A stretch of 64,000 nucleotides of DNA from Nymphaea colorata. Its lineage: Eukaryota > Streptophyta > Magnoliopsida > Nymphaeales > Nymphaeaceae. This document shows, in pieces, positions 24,201 through 36,200 of the stretch. Where the stretch lies: assembly GCF_008831285.2 (NCBI RefSeq), contig NC_045145.1:10168802-10232801 (forward strand), given 5' to 3'. The first letter of the stretch is position 1. Every line of letters begins with the position of its first letter. Below the pieces are notes generated by a model. The model made no database searches. It was not told where the DNA came from and saw nothing but the letters and a program-made list of their open reading frames with translations. The position numbers and the translations under genes are program-made.

Positions 24201-27200
24201 CAGTAGAAGAAGAAGACCCTTTTCCTGTATTCGTTCTCCCTCCACCACGTCCTGGTGGACCAGCAGAATGGAGATGAGGATGCTTGTCCCAACATCGGTT
24301 CTCTAGATGCGCTAATTTACCACAATAAGAGCACAAAAATCTCCCATGTCCTGCACCACGTCCCTTAGTTCCAACAAAAGAACTATGGCTACGTCCTCCT
24401 GACATCACAAGTACAGAGACTGGGGTGTCATGGATAGGCTGAGTAAGAGTGACTGCAAGACGACTCAGCCTATTATAAGTATCTGCTAAGTCTGGGAGGT
24501 CCACTGCCTATGAGAATTTGAGACTTCGCCTACTCCGAAGATAACCCAAAAAGAAACTTTGCTACCATACCAGTTTCAAAATGTGATGCATAACAGTGCT
24601 TGCAAGATGGGCGAAGAGCTTTTAACCGTTCATATGCAGCCGTCAATGTAGCAAAATACTGTGGTAGATCTTGATCTCCTTGACGTATGTTACAAAGCTC
24701 CTCTTTCAATTGTAAAATTTTAATAACATTAGTAGCATGAGAATACGTCTTCTTCAGGAAAGACCACATATCTTTAGCTTTGGTGTAGGATGAAATTGTT
24801 GGAGCTATACGGGACTCTACACTGTTCATAATCCATGCCATTACAATGTTCTTATCTTCATCCCACGCAGCATATTTCCCTTTTTTCTCAAGGGGTTCAT
24901 CTTCTTCAATAATATATTTCTTTCTATGACCAGCCACAGACATCATAAATACCCTGGACCAGATTTCATAATTCGAACCATCAAGTTTGATTGTGGTTTC
25001 ATACGAAAAGGAGTTACCAGTCATCTTATATTCATTAGAACTTTCTGACCTACTACCGTCAGCCATAGTAGGAAACAGAAAAAAAAAAAACTGACACACG
25101 ATAGTAAGGATGCAACAGTCAAATACCGAATAGAAATATATTTCTACTATCCTCAAAGATCATACAGGTATCGTATGATAGATAGCAAAACAAATTTATA
25201 ATCACAGGAACTGCCCACATCTAAACAGCATAATAGAGACTAGCATGATGGATAGCAAAAACAAATCTGTAATCATAGGAACTGCCCACGTCTGAACAGC
25301 ATAACAGAAAGTAGAAGATAGATTACAGAATATTTTCTTTTTGTTATTTTTGGTCGACTGCTATTGATTTCCAGTTTCTGCTGCTATCTGTCAACTGTTT
25401 ACGCCGTCAGAAACTGAAATAGCTGTTGTTTTCAGTTTCCTCACACACTCTCAACACAAATTCTACTTTCTGTCGACTGTTTACACCTTCGGAAAACCGA
25501 AACTATTGTTGTTTTCAGTCTCCTCACACACCATCGACAGAACATCATCCACTCCAAAAAAAATCCACGTTCGTCACGCCTCAAACATCATAAAAAAAAT
25601 AGATCTGCTCCACACGATCTGTTTTTCCTCATATCAAACAGCAACAATGAGATCCACTTAAGGATCTGATCACGCCTTCCACATAGGTATGATCAGTCCT
25701 TCTCCACGCAACACACCTAAACTTTATCTTTTTACTGTCTCCCTGTTGGTGGGTAAGAAGAAATAAAGATGGGCGACGAGAAGAGGAAAGAGAAAGAAGC
25801 CGCCGGAGGAAGAAGTTGCCGGAGAAGGAGGAGTCGCTGGAAAACTTACTTGGCTGTCGCCGGCGGTGGAGGCTCTGATACCATGTCGCAATCAGAGAGA
25901 CAGAGTCGTTTCTGTTATTGATCACGTAACCCTAATCTCAGGTTAAAAGAGATTAGGGTAAAGGCTACATATTTACAATTTCAATCCACTAAAATATAAG
26001 AAAACAATAAGTAGTCCCTAGTCCACTTTCTAATATTAAAGAAAGCCTCAAATTGACTCTAAAAAGAACTTTAATAGGGAAAATAGGGCATTCGGAAGAC
26101 ATATGTTGGGATAAGCATGGTCGCCCTTCTGCTATACCCCTAAGAAGAGGTGTTGCATCTAAGCAGGGCAAGAATTCATTACAGTTTCCTATTGGATCTA
26201 TCCAGACAGCTTCATCAGTAGTAGAGGGGTCTTTATCTTCTTCCAATCCTGAGATTGTGACTGTGAATATCAACAAGTTAGAGTATGAGGAGTGCTTAGC
26301 ACATAGATGACAGATCTACTCAACCGTTGGCCTCTATAGTTATGATAGACAGTGCTATGTCCGTTGATACTGCTCCACATGATACAGGTACTACTTGGAT
26401 TATTGATTCAGGAGCATCGACGCACTTTTGTAGTAGACCTTCTATGTTTATCGTGCTATACTCATTACCTCAGACACGTCATGTGAGACTTGCAGATGGT
26501 AAATGGTCTCCTATTATGGGTTATGGAGATATTAAGATTTCTCAGTCTATGACAATTCCTAATGTGTTATATGCTTCTAAGTTTCCCACTAATCTTTTAT
26601 CAGTTGGACAATTGATTAATGATTTACATTGTCGTGTTACATTTGACTCTAGTGTATGTTCATTTCAGGACTTGCAAACTGAGAAGATGATTGGTGGAGG
26701 CTATGAGAAAGGGGGCATCTACTTCCTGTCTGATTCTGTGGGTATTGCAGCCGTCTCGACTTCTTCATTGTCCTCCTCCTTCCAGTGGCATCTCAGACTT
26801 GGTCATCCATTTGTCTCCAAGCTCCGTCACCTACTTCCTCATCTATCAGTACTAGAGTCGTTCCAGTGTGACGCATGCCAACTTGGCAAGCACACCCGTA
26901 GCAGTTATTCATTGAGCCTTAGTCCGTCCAGTTGTGGACTATTTGTTCTTCTTCATGTTGATGTGTGGGGTCCTAGCAGAGTTGCTAGTAGGTCTAGATT
27001 TCATTATTTCTTTGCCATTGTTGATGATTATTCTCGAGTCACTTGGGTTTTTCTTTTGAAAGAAAGGTCTGAAGTCATATGTACTCTCAAGAACCTTATT
27101 ATTAAAATAAAGACTCAGTTTGGTATTCTTGTTAAAAGCATTCACACTGATAACGCTCTTAAATTCAAGGCATCTACCTTAATGAAATTTTACTCTGATA

Positions 27201-30200
27201 ATGGCATTTCTCCTCAGTTTACTTGTCCCCATACCTCCCAGCAAAATGGAGTAGCTGAGCGAAAACATCGCCAACTTTTAAATGTGGCACGCTCCCTAAT
27301 GTTTCACACTAATCTACCTGCATATTTTTGGGGAGATGTCATCCTCACTGCCTGTTACTTGACCAACCGTTTACCCTCATCCTTCATTGACAACAAGGTT
27401 TCCATTAAACTTGCGCACCCACAACGACCCTTGTTTCCAGTAGCTCCCAAAGTATTTGGTTGCACATGCTTCGTTCACATACTTGAACCTACACGTAATA
27501 AATTGGGTGCCCAAGCCATTAAATGTATCTTTATTGGCTACTCCATGAATCATAAAGATTACAAATGCTTTGACCCCTTGACTCAAAAGGAGTATACTAG
27601 TGTGGATGTGACATTCTTTGAGTCTTAACCTTATTATAGTTCCTCACCTACCTCTACTGAGATGCCACTATCATCTGATCCACTACCTATTCCTCCTATT
27701 CCTTTGGAGTCATTCCCTTACGAGTCTCCTTCTGGGATTCTCTCGTTGTAGTGTCCAAGTTTCGTGATCCTCCACTGGTCTACACACGTCGACAGGACCC
27801 TTCTTATGATCCTTCCCAAACCGCTTCTCAGGAGGTAAGCACATCTGAAGTGCGTATACCTAGTCCATCTGATCCCTGTCTATTGCTCTTCGCAAAGGCA
27901 AGCGACAATGTACTCTGCATCCTATATCTCATTTTGTTTCTACTCACGATGTTGGTAAAAGTATGCAACAGTTTATTCAAGCTCTGGCGACCCATGCAGT
28001 TCCTACTTGTCACCAACAGGCCTTATTAGATACCCAATGGAGATAGGCTATGCAAGATGAGATGGATGCATTAGCTCAGCGAGGCACTTGGGAACTTGTT
28101 GATCCTCCTCCTGATTGTGACATTGTTGGCTCCAAGTGGGTATTCACAGTGAAATATAATTCTGATGGTTCTATGGAAAATTACAAAGCTCGGTTGGTTG
28201 CTAAGGGCTATACACAGACTTACGGGGTTGATTTCTTCGAAACTTTCTCTCATATTGCTCGGTTGGGGACCATTTGTCTTATCATTGCTGTGGCTGAGAC
28301 TGTCTATATGCAACAACCATCATGGTTTGAACGACAGGGGGAGTGTGGAAAAGTGTGCAAACTCAAGAAAGCTATTTATGGACTCAAGCTGAGTCCTCAT
28401 GCATGGTTTCACAAGTTCTCTGAGGTAGTCTCAAAGTGTGACTTTCCGAGATCCCCTCTTGATCATTCTCTGTTTATCAAGAATAATTCCAAAGGTATGA
28501 CCGTTCTAGTGGTTTATGTTGATGATATTATCGTGACAAGTGACTCTAATCAAGAAATTTTTGATACAAAGTTGTTTCTTCAAAAACACTTTGTGATGAA
28601 AGATCTTGGTCAACTACGATATTTCTTGGAAATAGAGGTGGCTCGCAAAAGGGAAGTTCTCTCTCAACGAAAATATATTCTTGATTTGTTGCAGAACATC
28701 CGGGATGCTAGGAACTAAACACGCCAATCTACTTATGAATCCAAGCATACACCTTCATGATGACCAATCAGAATTAGTGGATTCTCGATCATACAGATCT
28801 CTTATTGGACAGGTCCTCTATGTTACTGTGACCAGACCAGACATTAGCTTTGCAGTGGAGAAGCTAAATCAATTTATGGAAAGACCCAGAAAAGTTCATT
28901 GGAATGTTGCTTTAATGGTGGTCAAATATCTGAAATCATCTCTTGGCAAAGGACTTTTGTTCACAAAAAGCAAGACCCTAGAAGTGGAAGCTTATAGTGA
29001 TGCTAACTATGCTGTGGCTCAATCGAAGAGAGGAAATCTACCACAGGATTCTGTGTATTTGTGGGAGGCAACCTTATATCCTGGAGAAGCAAAAAGCAAG
29101 GTGTGGTGTCAAGATCTAGTGTAGAATCTGAAAACAGAGTTATGGCTCAAACTGCCATTGAAATGACTTGGCCTAAATCCATGTTATCAAGACTAAGTGT
29201 GTCGATTCTGCTTCCCATGAAGATGTATTGTGACAATCAAGCAGCCACATACATTGCAAACAATTCAGTTTTCCATGAGAGAACTAAACATATTGAAGTG
29301 GACTCTCATTACATTCGGGATCTCTTTCAAGGAGGAACTATAACCATCATTCATGTATCATCAGAAGATGAAGCTACAGATGTCTTCACTAAAACTCTTC
29401 CTATTGGTGATTTCTCTAAATGTTGTGACAAGCTGAGCATGATTAATATGTATGCTCCAGCTTGAGGGGGAGTGTTGAATTAGAAGAGTTTATGTTTTTA
29501 AGTGGTTCTTTGCAATATTTAATAGCTAGGAGGTCTGTTTAAACATTCCTCTATTTTCTGTTGATGTACTTTGTAAATCTCTCTTCAACCCTAATCTCTT
29601 TATTATAGAGATTAGGGTTAGTGAATGGATTAACGATTCTCTCTAAGGCTGCCGGCTGTAACACAAGACTTGTTAGAAAACTCATCAAGAGCAAACTACG
29701 GTGACCAGATTCTTATCAGGGTTATCTCCATATTATGTAATAGCTAAGATGCTATGCTTATGGGTGCTAAGGTTCCTACTCTAGCTGATGCATACAATAG
29801 TCTTAGCCGACTTGCAACCACTCTACCTCAAACACCTAGTGATTCTTCTTCAACAGCTTTAGTGGCCATGGGAGGTTGTAGACATGGCTCTACCTTAGTC
29901 AACTATGGTACAAGGCAGAGGCACACGAGGACGTGGGAGAGACTTCAATGCACATACTGTGGCAAATAGGGTCACCTAGAGGACATGTGTTGGGACAAGC
30001 ATGGGCGTCCACCCTCTTCAGCTCCTCCAAATAAAGCAGTAGCTCAGGCAATATCTCCCACAGTGGAGTTTGCTCTCACTTCTTCCACAGACACAGTGAC
30101 ACAATGTTAGTCGAACTGAGTATGAGCACTTTCTAGCTCAATGGTCTACGTTTGAGCATCGACAGCAGTTACTAATACAGCTTGCTCTGCGGCGAACCGG

Positions 30201-33200
30201 TGGCAGCCCAAGCTCCTAAGTGGTCGAGTGTGGCATGCAAGGTTTGACCGGCCTGCTTGGGCTTGGTCCCAGCACTTGTAGGTGCCCAGCTAAGCTCGCC
30301 TCATTGTGTTGATCCGTCCCCAGTGGCTGGGCATTGACCGGGCTAGTTCTGGGTTCAGTCCTGGTTGAGCGTGTGAGGTCAGAAGTGAGCTGGTAGCATC
30401 TTGGACCTTGTTGGGCATGGTGTTGACTAGATCAGGCTGGTCTAAGCGGATGAGCTTGGGTACTATCCTGGTCCGATTTCAGCTAGGGTTGAGAACGAGC
30501 GCAAGCCAGCCAGCATCCTAGTGCGGGGTTCGGGGTTCGGGGTTCTAGCCACACCAGTGATGGGCCCGGGCGGGGCTTGGACCTAGGCTAGGCTGGGTGC
30601 ACCACATAGAGACTTCTTGGGTCCGGTGAGGTCACCCATGCCCAACCTTGGCCAAAGAAGCCGCAGCCCGGTTAGGGTCTGTGGCCATTGTCCAGCCAGA
30701 AAGGACGTGCAATGAGTGGCCCCCATAGCAAGGGCAGGTGCATCATAGGCTGCACGGACAAGGTCAGCCAACAAAGCCAAACCGGTCTCAGATAGGATGG
30801 CCGGGCCAAGTTCGGCCAGCAAGACCAAGCCTTGTGGGGCAAGGCGGGGCCTGTTTCAGCCATGATTATCAGCCACAGCCCGGCCACGATGGCCAACCAT
30901 CGCTCAGCTTCGATTGCCAACTATGGCTTAGCCACGCTGGTCGGCCATATCACGGCCGAAATGGTCGGGCTAGACTCAGCCACTATATCCAGCTAGGGTA
31001 GGGCCATAGTGGTTAGGCCTGATCCAGCCAAATGCAGCCAGCAAGAGCACGGATCCAGCCAAATGCAGCCAGCAAGAGCACGGCTAGAGTTTCGTGGCCT
31101 AGCTTGGTACCAGTTGTTTGGCTCCGACCAGACTTGATCTTCGAGAGTACGAGAAGGGCTTGGCCCTTGCTTGCGGCACTAGAGTGAATAGCAGTTGTCC
31201 AACTGGAAGATGACTCATGGTGAGGGTGATGAGGGAAAAAGACGGCCCAACGTGGCCAAGCATCAAGGAGTGATTCCGGATGCGGTTTTTATTGGGACCA
31301 CATCACCAACCAGCTTGGTCAAAAAATATATATATATTTTATCCATGTTGAGCTCAACTTCAACGGGAAGATGCTAAATACAGACAAATAATAAATGAAA
31401 CAAAGTTGAAAAGTTAAAATATATATAGATTATACATATCTTATTATAGACAAATATATAAATGTGTGTTTGTGTGTGTGTGTATATATACATATATAAT
31501 TATATATATATATATACAAAAATGTAGCATATAGACAAGTATTTTTTACATGTAATCTAATACAAAGGAGAAGATTCTTACCTCATATACTGTCATTTCC
31601 TTCTTAACTTGCTCTTCCACTAAGGACATGGAGCTCTCTCCTTCCTCCTCAACAGCCAGAAGTCCACCAAATCTGCCCGTAGTAAGACTATTCTTGTTTG
31701 CATCACCCAAATCTTCAATGAGCGTCAAAATATTGTCATTGTTCCCACTTCCTAATGATTCGGCAATTAATCCCTGTGCAACAAAGCAAACATGCAATAG
31801 TGATAAGGGTTGAAAAATGATAAATTGAAATTTACCAGAAACAATGATATTGACAGAAAATACAAGCACTGGCAGCAAAAAAGTGAAATTTCTAAAAGCA
31901 TCAACATTGAAAGTGAATTTAAGTTAAAAAACAAAATGAAAAATATATGGCAGTAATTAAGGTCCTAAAAAGTGAGGCATCATCTCGTGCCATGATCTTC
32001 ATGAAAGGAGTTGAAAAGAGCTGGCATATATGACCATGGACGCAATCCTCAAACATGTCATAAATTAACAATGTCAGGTAGTATTTGATATAATATATTA
32101 TTGACAAAGCAGCCACTGTCCAAAACCAAAAAGCTCAAAAAGAAGTCCGAAGATCCTATATAGATAATTCTATTGCACTCCATGCACACTTTAAGTGTCA
32201 TTATCAAACTTGTGGAATAAACAAATGTAGGTCTATCCCAAGTAGTCCAGAAACTATTACAAAGTCAAGATGAGCCCAAAAAAGGTTTCCTATCTACGCA
32301 GAAATAACTCAAAAAGAATTTAGACCTTTGTGCAAACGATCGAAGGATTGGAGAATAAGGATTGTCCTCTAGAAACATGTTTATTAGTTAGATTAGAAGC
32401 ACAAACGAAGAGAAATTATTACAGACAAGGATAATAACTAGCAAAAGAGGATAATTTGGCATACCTTACTTATCCAAAAACTTATTGCTCTATTAAGAAC
32501 ATCTACAGGCACTCCAATTGAATCAGAAAGTTTTCCTGAGGTCCAGCTGAAATTTGGTAATATAAGTATTATAAGAAACATCAACTTAAATGAATGAGAA
32601 ATTCACGAATATAACAAAGCTATAATTCAATTAATTTAGAAGATATGGAACACACAACACATCACGATCTTCACTTTTTACCTTGTTTGTTCTTGAAATT
32701 TCAAGATAACAACCGCACATAGTGGAGATACTTTAAACTCAAGGGATCGATCTTCAAATTCCAACTCTAACTAAATAAGCAAAATAAAGAATTACAAAAA
32801 AATGAGATAACTTTGACAACCAAATTAGACTTTCAGTTTTGCCAATCAAATACCAGAAATCTTGAATATTCATAAATGACTATTCAAACCTTCACAACAC
32901 CAAGATTTTTCTTCCAATTTAGCTTGCGAGGGGTTTTGAGTTCATGAAATCTCTGTGCATAATCTTTAACCAACTGATCTATTGAACCAGGCAGACAGAG
33001 AGATTCTAACTCCACCTGCACCATTTGTATTCAGGCTTAAACCATGCAACTGAAGCTAAGAAAAAACAACACAAGTAAATTGCCAAAAAACTTTAAGAAA
33101 CACAAGTGCTGTAATCATGATTTCCATGGTTCTACAAAAAGAGTGACAAGCACAAGCAAGCAAAATGATCCCCTCTCCTTCTAGGAATCCAAAAAATTGC

Positions 33201-36200
33201 AAGTACCTCATTCATGTGATCTAGGTCAATGTCTTAAAACAGAAAAAGGAACCTTCCAACATTTTATACAGGAAATCAATTTGATGAGGCACATAGCTAT
33301 CATTCTAATGCAGGTACCAAAGGCACTCTCCACACCCAATCCCATATGTAGAAATAAGCAACGGAAGAGAGGAAAAGAGAAGAAACACACGATATACGTG
33401 GAAAACCTCAAGAAGAGGTGAAAAACCACGGAGAAGCTCTAACTTAGGGGCAAAACCGCAACCCTAGGAGAGAGAAAATTATATTCCACTAAATCAACAA
33501 CACAACACTAAGTGGGATTATAAGGGGGAAACCCGCCTAGGGTACCGAGCCACTCTCGGTTCCCATGCCCATGGGACCGGGTCCATATCCAGACCCGGTT
33601 CCTTTACACAAGATATTCTAACACTCCCCCTCAAGCTTGGCATAAATGTCAAACATGCCAAGCTTGCTCACATTTTTTTCAAATTGAGATGTACATAAGG
33701 CTTTGGTTAAAACATCTGCAATTTGATCTTCAGACTTCATATAAGGCAGGATCAACTCCTTTGAATCAATGCGTTCTCGTATGAAATGGCGATTAATCTC
33801 CACGTGTTTGGTTCTGTCATGCAGGACGGGATTATTTGCAAGGTTAATCGCAGATTTGTTGTCGCAGTACATCTTCATCTTCTCTTCCATTTCAATTCCA
33901 ATATCTGCTAGAAGGATCTTCAACCATAGCATTTCTGTAACTCCCATAGCAACCGCCCTGTATTCAGCCTCAGCACTGGATCTAGAACAAACTTCCTGCC
34001 TTTTACTCCTCCATACAACCAGGTTACCCCCTAGAAAGATGCAGTACCCTGTAGTAGACCTCCTAGTATCAGTGCACCCTGCCCAATCTGCGTCAGAGTA
34101 TCCTTCAATATTAAGTTGGTCTTGCTGAGTATACAGTAATCCTTTCCCCGGGTCATTTTTCAGATACCCCAACACTCTTTCTGCACTCTTTCAGTGACAA
34201 TCAGTAGGAACACGCATAAACTGACTCAACACATTCACAGCATAGGTGATATCAGGGCGAGTGAGGGTAAGATAGATGAGCTAACAACCAATCTCTGATA
34301 CCGACCTTTTCCTTCCTCATCCAAGATGTTGCCAGTCTTGATGTTTATCTTCGTACCATACTCCATTGGAGTTAGAGAGGGCCTACATCCAAGTTTACAT
34401 GTCTCCTTTAAGAGATCCAGAGTGTACTTCCTTTGGCTCATAACAAGCCTTGTCTCTGATCGAGCAATCTCTATCCCCAGAAAGTACCTTAGTTTACCCA
34501 AATCTTTCAGATCAAATTCAGCAGCTAACCTCTCCTTCATCTTCTTTTTCTCTTCTTCATCGTCACCTGTGACAATCATATCATCAACGTATACAAGAAG
34601 GAGACTCACCAAACCATTTCTCTGCTTAATGAATAGGGTGTGATCACCATTTCCCTGTTTGTATCCATTAGTCTTCATCACTATCCTTAGTCTTTCAAAC
34701 CAAGCTCTAGGAGACTGCTTTAGTCCATACAAGGCTTTCTTGAGATGACAACATTTTCCGCTTTGGGCATATCCAGGGGGCATGCTCATATAGACCTCTT
34801 CTTCTAGACAGCCGTTCAAGAATGCATTCTTGACATCAAGCTGGTCCATGCCCCACTTCTTTTGCACAGCAAGTGCTAAGATGACTCTCACGGTTTTCAG
34901 TTTGGCAACAGGGGCAAAAGTTTCAAGATAGTCAATACCATATTTCTGACTGAACCCCTTTGCAACAAGGCGAGCCTTATACCTTTCCACAGTACCATCA
35001 GGTTTGTACTTCACACTAAACACCCACTTGGAACCAACTAAATGAGTGTGCTTGGGGATATTAACAACTTCCTACGTGCTGTTCTTTGCCAAGGCATTCA
35101 TCTCCTCTGTCATGGCCTGTAGCCATTTAGGATCCTCTCTGGCATCTTCCACACACCTGGGGATCACAGACTTAGACAAGGATGTAATAAAGCATTTGTA
35201 ATTCTTACTAAGTTTCGCATAAGAGACAAATCTCTGAATAGGGTGAGAAGTACATGACCTGGTTCCCTTGCGCAGGGCTATGGGAAGCTCTTCATCTATT
35301 GGACTTGGGTCATCCGGGGAACTCACAGGATTGGGATTGGTTATATCAACATCTTCAACCACATCTGTCTTCTTTCTGATGTACACCTGGCCGAACATAT
35401 GATCACGGGTTGTGGGCTGATCATCCACAGAGTTCCCTTGCACAGGGCTGTCGCTATCACTTCTGACTGTCTCTGTCACACTGTGGCTATCACTTCTGAC
35501 TGTCTCTGTCACACTGTGGCTGACCTTGTACTCTAAAAAATCCATAAACTGAACCAGCTGGTCTGAGGAATACTCTTCCACATTTTTCCCTATACACTCC
35601 CCCTGAAGAGGATTCACAGAAAAATACGCCTCATGCTCATGAAAGGTAACATCCCGAGAGACATAAATTTTGGAGGTAGTAGGGTCAAGACACTTATATC
35701 CCTTCTGAGTTGGAGAATACCCCAAGAAGACAGCTTTGACGGACCGAGGATCAAGTTTCTTAAGGGTTGGACTATGGTCATGAACAAAGCAAGTACACCC
35801 AAACACTCGAGGAGTAAGAGGCCAAGGGTTATGAATGGGCCTAAGAACAGAGTAGGGAGAGCGACCATTCAACACACGAGTAGGCATACGGTTAATCAGA
35901 TGGGCACTAGTGAGAAGAGCATCACCCCAGTAGCGCTTAGGAACATGCCTATGGAACATAATGGCACAGGTGACTTCTAATAAATGGCGATTTTTACGTT
36001 CGGCCACGCCATTTTGAAGAGGTGTGTAACTACAGGATGTCTCATGAATAATACCCTTGCTCCTCAAGAAATCATCTATAGACTGGGAGACATACTCACG
36101 AGCATTATCGGTGCGGAAAGCTTGAACAGAGGTCTGAAATTGAGTCTCAACAAATGCAACAAAATTTTTGACAATGATGGGAACTTCACTACGTTCTCTC

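Larger units (their letters stand above)
22560..26065 (-). mobile_element. Truncated copia (5' LTR, gag, protease, integrase)
   Basis: The minus strand reads, in order: LTR (25884 to about 26065), PBS complementary to initiator Met tRNA (25871-25883, TGGTATCAGAGCC), leader, gag, CCHC knuckle, protease, integrase. It stops in the linker before reverse transcriptase near 22.56 kb, so RT, RNase H and the 3' LTR are missing. Several frameshifts interrupt the pol part. It abuts a plus-strand copia head to head near 26.07 kb. It is the same family as the deleted copy at 61.5-63.8 kb (both share MADG-start gag and DSGASRHCCNQP protease). Confidence 0.88.
26066..29722 (+). mobile_element. 5'-truncated copia with 3' LTR
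   Basis: The plus strand starts inside gag at its zinc knuckle (GKIGHSEDICWDKHGRP, 26070-26125) and runs through protease, integrase, RT and RNase H to a polypurine tract (CTTGAGGGGGAG, 29461-29472) and an LTR starting TGTTGAATTAG at 29473. The 5' LTR and most of gag are gone, lost at the head-to-head junction with the minus-strand copia. RT has an internal deletion and several frameshifts follow integrase. It is in APC2 intron A, antisense to the gene. Confidence 0.9.
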
